Below, piece after piece: positions 58,193 through 64,000 of a stretch of 64,000 nucleotides of DNA. Origin of the DNA: Strigamia acuminata (lineage: Eukaryota > Arthropoda > Chilopoda > Geophilomorpha > Linotaeniidae). Location: positions 12,158,186 through 12,222,185 of the forward strand of contig OX442317.1 in the NCBI GenBank assembly GCA_949358305.1, read 5' to 3'. A program made the position numbers and the translations under genes. Numbering within the stretch: position 1 is the stretch's first letter; each line of letters opens with the position of its first letter. Below the pieces are notes generated by a model. That model made no database searches. It was not told the origin of the DNA and saw nothing but the letters and a program-made list of their open reading frames with translations.

Positions 58193-61100
58193 ATGGAGAG
58201 AGATAGAGATACAGAAACTTCCGAATGCGATTTACTCACTGTGGAGCAAATTGAAATACTAGAGACCAGGTGGGAAGCACAACTTTCATCTCTCAACGAC
58301 TTGCTGTCTTTGTCGGAGAAGACGAGCGATCCAGGAGAGTTAGAAGCGCTTCTGCTTACTGCAAATCTGAAAGAGACACGCGTTGTAAATGGCCTGAACG
58401 AGCTTCAAGTCTACTGTGAGCACGCGTTTTACCTTGAGAGTGTCGAGAAACTGGAATCATCACAAACGAGAGTGGAACTTCTCCGAAGAAGGTGGGAGGT
58501 TTCAAAGCGGTCTCTTCCAACCCTTGGAGGAAGACTCAACATGTCTACAGTTTCCGGTGCAAATACATCCCTGAATACTTCGACTTCTTTCCGCAAGAAT
58601 TCCAAGTTGCCCAAACTTGAATCTGTAAAGTTTGACGGGGAGATAATCAAATACAAGACGTTTAAGAGCAACTTTGAAACTTCTGTTCATAATGACCCAG
58701 ATCTGAGCAGTGTTGAAAAGTTGCAATACCTTCAAACTATGTGTACAGGTGAGGCTGCGGCTTTGATTTCCACCTTTCCTTTGATCGAGGAATCCTATGA
58801 CTTGGCACGGAAAGAACTTGATCGTAACTATGGCGATGAGGATGCGCAACAGACGGCTCTCATCCAATCCATTCGAGACTTGAAGACTGTTTCAAGCATA
58901 TACCCGACAAAGGTGTTGAAAGCAAATTTGACGAAAATTTCTTCAACAATACGACTTCTAGAGCAACTGAAGATTCCTGTACGGACATCTGGTGCATTTC
59001 TGATGCCGGACATTCTTAGCAAGTTTCCTGCTCCAATGACTTTGCGTTTTTACCAAGTCCATGGACTGTCTTGCAAGAACATTTTGACTTTGCTTGACTT
59101 TTTTCAAAAGGAAGTAGCTATGGCAGAACGCACTGAAGCTGTTTCTCCATCTGAAAAGGCAAAGAAGGAAAAGTCAGAAGCTGAGAAAACTAAAGTTAAA
59201 GGATCCATGACGACTTTCACTACGACGCAAGACTCCAAACCGTCTTCAAGCGCCAAAGTGAAGACAGAGTCGAGACAAGAGAACAAGTCTGCGAATTCCA
59301 AGGCACTCAAGTGCATTTTTTGTCAAGAAGACCATTTGAGCGGTTCTTGCAAAAAGGAGTTCGAAATCAATGCAAAGATTGAATTGATAAAGAAAAACAG
59401 ACTTTGCTTTAATTGTTTTCGAACAGGTCATCGCGTTGGTGACTGCAAAGTGAAGTTTTCCTGCAAGCATTGTGGCGGAAGACATCATTCAACCATTTGT
59501 AAGAAGTCTGAGGTGAACAATTCTCCAAGTCCGACAGAGAAACCCAAGGAGTCGCAAGTGACCACACACGTCTCGTGCGCGATATCCACTTCTCTTCAAC
59601 TTATGATTTTTGTTGCTGACCTCAAAACCAAATCTGGAGGTTCACACCACATCAGAGGCATGATTGACCCGGGTAGCCATCGGTCATTCATTACAACTGA
59701 ACTGGTGAACCGACTAAAACTGAAGAAGTGCGGCAGTATTTCTGCGACCACACAACGGTTCAACGATTCTATGCCTGCTGCCACTGATTACGACGTATAC
59801 AACGTTACTCTTCAAAGCAAGAATGACGCACAAAACTTCAAATTATCAATGCTTTCAGTGGAAAATTTGCCGAAAGTGCAGGGCATTTTGAATGCATCGG
59901 TAATAGAAAAGGTGAAGAAGCTTAATCTTGAACTTGCCGAAGATCTGCCAGCCAAGACATCTCAAATAGACATTCTTTTGGGAGTTGATGCTTGGTGGAA
60001 AGTCATTAAAGATGGCAAAAAGAAAATCAACGACGATCTTGGACTCATAAATACGTTATTTGGATGGGTGCTTATAGGAGCAGCCGGAAATACGGATTTA
60101 TTCGAAGATGAAGCTGATTTGACTTCATGTTGTAATACTTGCAACATTGAAATCCATGAACAATTAGACAAACTTTGGAATTTAGAGGCAATTGGGATTA
60201 ATGCTGGTGAAAAGGAATCCGATTTCACAAGAGATCGATTTGAAGCCACGACAAAACGTCTTGACGACGGAAGATACGAGGTGATGCTGCCTTTTAATGG
60301 ACAAGAAACTGACTTGGACTCAAACTGGGAGCTCGCACTTAACCAATTAGCCAACACATTGAAGAGAATCGACTCAAATGACGATTATAAGAAGCGATAT
60401 GACGACTCAATGTGGCAATACATTGAAGAAAACCACGCTGAGGAAGTTCCAACTGAAGAACGGTTCCTAAAGAAAGGGATATATAACATTCCACATCATC
60501 CAGTGATCAAAGAGGACCGGGAAACAACGAAATTCAGAGTCGTATTCAATGCGTCGTCTGCGAAAAAAGGAAAACGCTCATTAAATGACTGCCTTTTTCC
60601 TGGACCATCTTTGAATCCAGATTTGATATTGGTGATGGTCAGATTCAGATTGTATTGCATTCCAATCATTGCTGACATTAAACAAGCATTCCTCCAAGTA
60701 ATGATAAACCCCACACATAGGAACTTTCTGCGTTTTTTGTGGGTTTCGAAGCAATATTTCAAGAACCCCTATTCGTGGAGAAATTTGTGGAATAATATTA
60801 TGATTTTGAGGATGATAGTCGTACCATTTGGAGTTATTTCCTCTCCTTTTCTCCTGTGCGCAACAATTCGGAAACAAGCTGATCAATACAAAGAGACACA
60901 TCCGAAAGAAGTTGATGCACTGGACGCCGGGATATACATGGATGATTTAACTTCTGGAGGTGATCACACGACAGACACAACAAAACATTGTGAAGAATTA
61001 AAAATGATTTTAGATGATGGGAAACTCCCACTTGTAAAATGGGCAACAGCCAATGAAAAGGTTTTCAATGACATCAAAGAAAAGGGATTTCACATGAGAA

Positions 61101-63337
61101 GTGATGGATTCTGTGAACAGGGAGTGATAAAAATGCTTGGAATTTTATGGGACACGCAAGAAGACGTCCTCATTTTCAGGATTCCACAAATGGACATTAT
61201 TCCGAACACAAGACGTGAAGTTCTCTCTTTGGTAGCCTCTATTTTCGACCCGATGGGACTCATTTCTCCAGTCGTTTTGAAAATGAGACTCCTTCTTCAA
61301 GACATTTGTCTACGTACAAAGAACTGGGACGGAAGAATTTCGGACTCAGAAAAGCAAGAGATTGACGAATGGAGTCGAGACATCCAGAAATTAAAAGGCT
61401 ATAAGGTACCTCGATGGTTAGAAACCTATTCTAATGAAGAGTTGAGTATTGAAGTTTTCTGTGATGCCAGCACTAAAGCCTTTGGATGTGCAATTTTCAT
61501 CGTCAACAACAAAGGAAAAAGAACTTTGCTACTCAGCAAATGTAGACTAGCCCCTGCAAAAAAGATTACCTTGCCTAGACTTGAATTAACTGCTGCGGTC
61601 GTTGGTGTACGAATGTGTCAGTATTTGACAAATAACTTTCTGCCAGGTTATCCAATCAAGGACATTCGATATTTTTCTGATTCCACCATAACTTTGGCTT
61701 GGATAAATTCGAAGAAAAATGAGTGGAAGCCTTATGTTTCTAACCGCGTTCAGGAAATTGTTTCATCGTCTGACGCAAGCCAATGGTCACATATTCCGAC
61801 AGAGTTCAATCCTGCAGATCTACTTACACGACCACACGATGCAAAAACATTAATGACAAATAAACTTTGGTGGAACGGCGTGGACGTTTCTAAAATCGAA
61901 AAAGTCGAGGTCGTGCAAGAAAAACTACCCGAAGAAGAAAAAAGAATTGTGGTTATGAATGTTCAAGTCAAAGAGACATTTATAAGCAAATTTTTCAAAA
62001 GATATCGCAACTTCAACCGTCTAGTTAGAGTATTTTCGTACATTTTGCGCTGGAAATCTCATCGTTTTCGCGGCGAAGATCTCGCGCAACGCGAAATGGA
62101 ATCCAGTCAAATTAGGATTCTTCAATTTTCACAAGAAATCTACTTTCGAGAAGAGATCGAAGCTGTGAGAAACAAGACTGAAGTTGAGAGATACTCCCCT
62201 TTGAAGAATTTCGAATATTTCTTAGATGAGGATGGACTTTTACGTTTGCGCAGCAGACTGAGATTGTCTTTGCTTTCATTTGACGAAAAATACCCGATTC
62301 TTTTGCATAACGAAAGTTGGGTAACTAGACTAATTATTCGCAAGACTCATCTTGATCTCATGCATGGAGATTTGAGTGAAACGCTTTACCGAATTCGTGA
62401 GAAATTTTGGGTTCTCCGAGGACGCAGGACCATTCAGACTGTGATAAGAGAATGTTCCGTTTGCAGAAGGACTAAACTTGCAAGAAATAATCCGTCTACT
62501 GGAGAATTACCGAAAGAAAGAGTAACCCCAGCAGCTCCTTTTCAACACACCGGAATCGATCATTTAGGACCTATTTTTGTGGGAAAGGACAAAAAACGAT
62601 TGAAGAAAACATACATTTTATTATTCACTTGTATGGTTACACGAAGTTTACATCTCGAAGTGTCCGAAGATTTATCCACTGAGAAATTCTTATTGGCATT
62701 CAGAAGATTTTGTGCTCGTTACGGTTGTCCAGCAAAAGTCTTCTCGGACAACAGTAAAACCTTTGAAAAAGGAAGTACACAAATTCAGTCATGGGGAAAA
62801 CTGATTGGCCGTTCGGACATAAAAACATTTCTGTCTGAGAAAAGGATTGTATGGACATTTATCCCTCCACTTTCACCGTGGATGGGAGGAGCTTGGGAGA
62901 GACTAGTCCGTTCAGTAAAGGATAAATTGCGGAAAACTTTATTGAGACACACTGTGGATTTAGAAAATTTACAAACCTTGGTTCTTGAGATCAGCTCCGT
63001 GTTGAATTCACGACCTTTGTCGTATGTACACGAAAATATAGACGGCGGCAGAATCCTTTCACCTGAAAACTTTTTAACGGGAGGTATGCCGAAATACATG
63101 ATCAACAAGACCTTGAATGCAATCAAGAAAAGTGACCTTCGAAAACTCGACAAGAAAAGAAGACAGTTCATTTGGGATTTTTGGAGTATATGGAAACACA
63201 GTTACTTGATGCAGTTAAGAAACTTTTATGAGACTAAAGGAGATAAATCTTTTCAAAACCCCAAAATTGATCAGATTGTTCTTCTTGAAAAGATGGGAAC
63301 CAACCCTTACTTTTGGCCTCTTGCCAGAATAAAATAA
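58193..63337 (+). CDS. gag-pol: Gag-Pol polyprotein of BEL/Pao element C, C-terminus cut by a nonsense codon
   Basis: 1714 codons with the same architecture as element B: DUF1759-like Gag, three zinc knuckles (CIFCQEDHLSGSC near 373, CFNCFRTGHRVGDC near 404, CKHCGGRHHSTIC near 425), protease (MIDPGSHRSF), RT with ADIKQAFLQV and YMDD near 914 (A and B have FMDD), RNase H (FCDAST, YFSDSTITLAW), integrase with CSVCRRTK and the triad in GIDHLGP (about 1453), SDNSKTF (about 1517) and GAWERLV (about 1568), then the C-terminal domain. A TAA at 63335-63337, directly after PLARIK, removes the last ~35 residues; the frame beyond it stays open and alignable to the normal LELD end with TGA at 63443-63445. 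All catalytic residues are retained, so partial function is possible. The start ATG is in context gagATGg. Confidence 0.93.
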   Translation: MERDRDTETSECDLLTVEQIEILETRWEAQLSSLNDLLSLSEKTSDPGELEALLLTANLKETRVVNGLNELQVYCEHAFYLESVEKLESSQTRVELLRRRWEVSKRSLPTLGGRLNMSTVSGANTSLNTSTSFRKNSKLPKLESVKFDGEIIKYKTFKSNFETSVHNDPDLSSVEKLQYLQTMCTGEAAALISTFPLIEESYDLARKELDRNYGDEDAQQTALIQSIRDLKTVSSIYPTKVLKANLTKISSTIRLLEQLKIPVRTSGAFLMPDILSKFPAPMTLRFYQVHGLSCKNILTLLDFFQKEVAMAERTEAVSPSEKAKKEKSEAEKTKVKGSMTTFTTTQDSKPSSSAKVKTESRQENKSANSKALKCIFCQEDHLSGSCKKEFEINAKIELIKKNRLCFNCFRTGHRVGDCKVKFSCKHCGGRHHSTICKKSEVNNSPSPTEKPKESQVTTHVSCAISTSLQLMIFVADLKTKSGGSHHIRGMIDPGSHRSFITTELVNRLKLKKCGSISATTQRFNDSMPAATDYDVYNVTLQSKNDAQNFKLSMLSVENLPKVQGILNASVIEKVKKLNLELAEDLPAKTSQIDILLGVDAWWKVIKDGKKKINDDLGLINTLFGWVLIGAAGNTDLFEDEADLTSCCNTCNIEIHEQLDKLWNLEAIGINAGEKESDFTRDRFEATTKRLDDGRYEVMLPFNGQETDLDSNWELALNQLANTLKRIDSNDDYKKRYDDSMWQYIEENHAEEVPTEERFLKKGIYNIPHHPVIKEDRETTKFRVVFNASSAKKGKRSLNDCLFPGPSLNPDLILVMVRFRLYCIPIIADIKQAFLQVMINPTHRNFLRFLWVSKQYFKNPYSWRNLWNNIMILRMIVVPFGVISSPFLLCATIRKQADQYKETHPKEVDALDAGIYMDDLTSGGDHTTDTTKHCEELKMILDDGKLPLVKWATANEKVFNDIKEKGFHMRSDGFCEQGVIKMLGILWDTQEDVLIFRIPQMDIIPNTRREVLSLVASIFDPMGLISPVVLKMRLLLQDICLRTKNWDGRISDSEKQEIDEWSRDIQKLKGYKVPRWLETYSNEELSIEVFCDASTKAFGCAIFIVNNKGKRTLLLSKCRLAPAKKITLPRLELTAAVVGVRMCQYLTNNFLPGYPIKDIRYFSDSTITLAWINSKKNEWKPYVSNRVQEIVSSSDASQWSHIPTEFNPADLLTRPHDAKTLMTNKLWWNGVDVSKIEKVEVVQEKLPEEEKRIVVMNVQVKETFISKFFKRYRNFNRLVRVFSYILRWKSHRFRGEDLAQREMESSQIRILQFSQEIYFREEIEAVRNKTEVERYSPLKNFEYFLDEDGLLRLRSRLRLSLLSFDEKYPILLHNESWVTRLIIRKTHLDLMHGDLSETLYRIREKFWVLRGRRTIQTVIRECSVCRRTKLARNNPSTGELPKERVTPAAPFQHTGIDHLGPIFVGKDKKRLKKTYILLFTCMVTRSLHLEVSEDLSTEKFLLAFRRFCARYGCPAKVFSDNSKTFEKGSTQIQSWGKLIGRSDIKTFLSEKRIVWTFIPPLSPWMGGAWERLVRSVKDKLRKTLLRHTVDLENLQTLVLEISSVLNSRPLSYVHENIDGGRILSPENFLTGGMPKYMINKTLNAIKKSDLRKLDKKRRQFIWDFWSIWKHSYLMQLRNFYETKGDKSFQNPKIDQIVLLEKMGTNPYFWPLARIK

Positions 63338-63503
63338 GTTTTTCCTGGTGATGATGGACTAATTCGCATCGTTAGTGTTGTGCTTCCCGATGGAAGAGAG
63401 TTGCGTCGTTCTGTAAGGCATATTAGAGCCCTTGAACTTGATTGATGTGTGTTTTGCAGACTTCTCTCATCTCTCTTCTCTCTCTTTCTCGCTGGCAATT
63501 CGT
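63338..63503 (+). other. Untranslated remainder of pol and pyrimidine tract of element C
   Basis: 63338-63445 is the former Pol C-terminus, still in frame. It is followed by a nearly pure CT run (63461-63490) and GCTGGCAATTCGT, then the 3' LTR. This is the clearest of the three pyrimidine tracts in the window. Confidence 0.7.
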
Positions 63504-64000
63504 TGTTGCAAACAACGTGGAATAATTTAGAAACTACTTTTATTGCCAATTTGTGTCTGAATAAATGTTTCCAAAGTGTGTTTTATTTTGCATAACATTT
63601 CAGTTTTTATTTACAGGATTTTTGCATTATTAAAATGTTTTTAGTGCTTTCAGATACTGATGTTTGATGAAATGTGATATTCCATTGTTTATTGCATTTA
63701 TTTCTAGTGTTTATTGCGTGATTTTGTGTTACTTTATTCATTTTCTATCAATTTGTGTGATTTCGGGTGAAATTTGGTGCATTTGTCGTTGAACAGTTCA
63801 CTAGTGTTATTGACGTGACGTCATATTTCAAGTTCTAGTTCGGTTTTTGTTCAAACTTCTAACCTTCCGTTTGGACGGAATTTTGATGGTTAGAATTGTT
63901 TTTGACATTGTTTTAGACTAATTTGGGGGTGATCTGTTGATTCGTGCACTCTAATTTCGTCCCGGAACAGCCGTTTTTCTGCTACGAGCGATCGTGACGG
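63504..64000 (+). repeat. 3' LTR of element C (partial)
   Basis: The first 497 bases of the LTR, matching 55813-56309 with no difference seen. The CRE is at 63816-63823. The remainder lies beyond the window. Confidence 0.95.

Larger units (their letters stand above)
55813..64000 (+). mobile_element. BEL/Pao LTR retrotransposon C, right edge cut by window
   Basis: 5' LTR (55813-57283), primer-binding site, leader, gag-pol and the first 497 bases of the 3' LTR. Same family as A and B with the same signals, but clearly diverged in LTR and protein. In the 497 bases available I saw no difference between its LTRs, so insertion is recent. It lies in opposite orientation to A and B and enters a satellite monomer after gtttaaacctt. 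The target duplication cannot be checked because the right end is outside the window. Confidence 0.95.

Overview
This 64 kb window is repeat DNA from an animal genome, most likely an invertebrate. The evidence is three BEL/Pao LTR retrotransposons (a metazoan superfamily), a Copia-type element, an AT-rich base composition, and a small gene fragment with seven introns of about 58-89 nt. The species cannot be named from the sequence. There is no bacterial-type gene organisation, and I found no tRNA or rRNA gene.

Layout: (1) 1-10634 is BEL/Pao element A on the minus strand, cut by the window edge at its 3' LTR. Its gag-pol frame has one in-frame stop and is split by a solo LTR with a 5-bp target duplication (1732-3294). 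(2) 10635-29192 is about 18.5 kb of a tandem satellite with 147-bp and 140-bp monomers, arranged in higher-order repeats of 868 and 1154 bp. (3) 29193-40241 is BEL/Pao element B on the minus strand. It has an intact 1744-residue Gag-Pol and two 1569-bp LTRs in which I saw no difference. A tail lies outside its 3' LTR but inside the 4-bp target duplication: an inverted satellite piece, a multi-exon host-like fragment and a 39-bp LTR end. (4) 40242-40710 is satellite. (5) 40711-45240 is the 3' part of a Copia-type element on the plus strand. It carries a decayed RT/RNase H end and two long ORFs built from integrase-like units that lack catalytic residues, the second ending in a methyl-CpG-binding-like (MBD) domain; then two polypurine tracts and an LTR. 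(6) 45241-55812 is satellite again. (7) 55813-64000 is BEL/Pao element C on the plus strand, nearly complete, with a late nonsense codon in Gag-Pol and its 3' LTR cut by the window edge.

The satellite higher-order phase continues across both element B and the Copia fragment, so both entered one pre-existing array. The three BEL/Pao elements share an unusual primer-binding site, a pyrimidine tract where a polypurine tract is expected, a palindromic X-box-like LTR site and a conserved splice acceptor just before gag. The most unusual contents are the Copia-derived dead-integrase/MBD ORFs and the host-sequence tail of element B. No ordinary host gene is seen in full.
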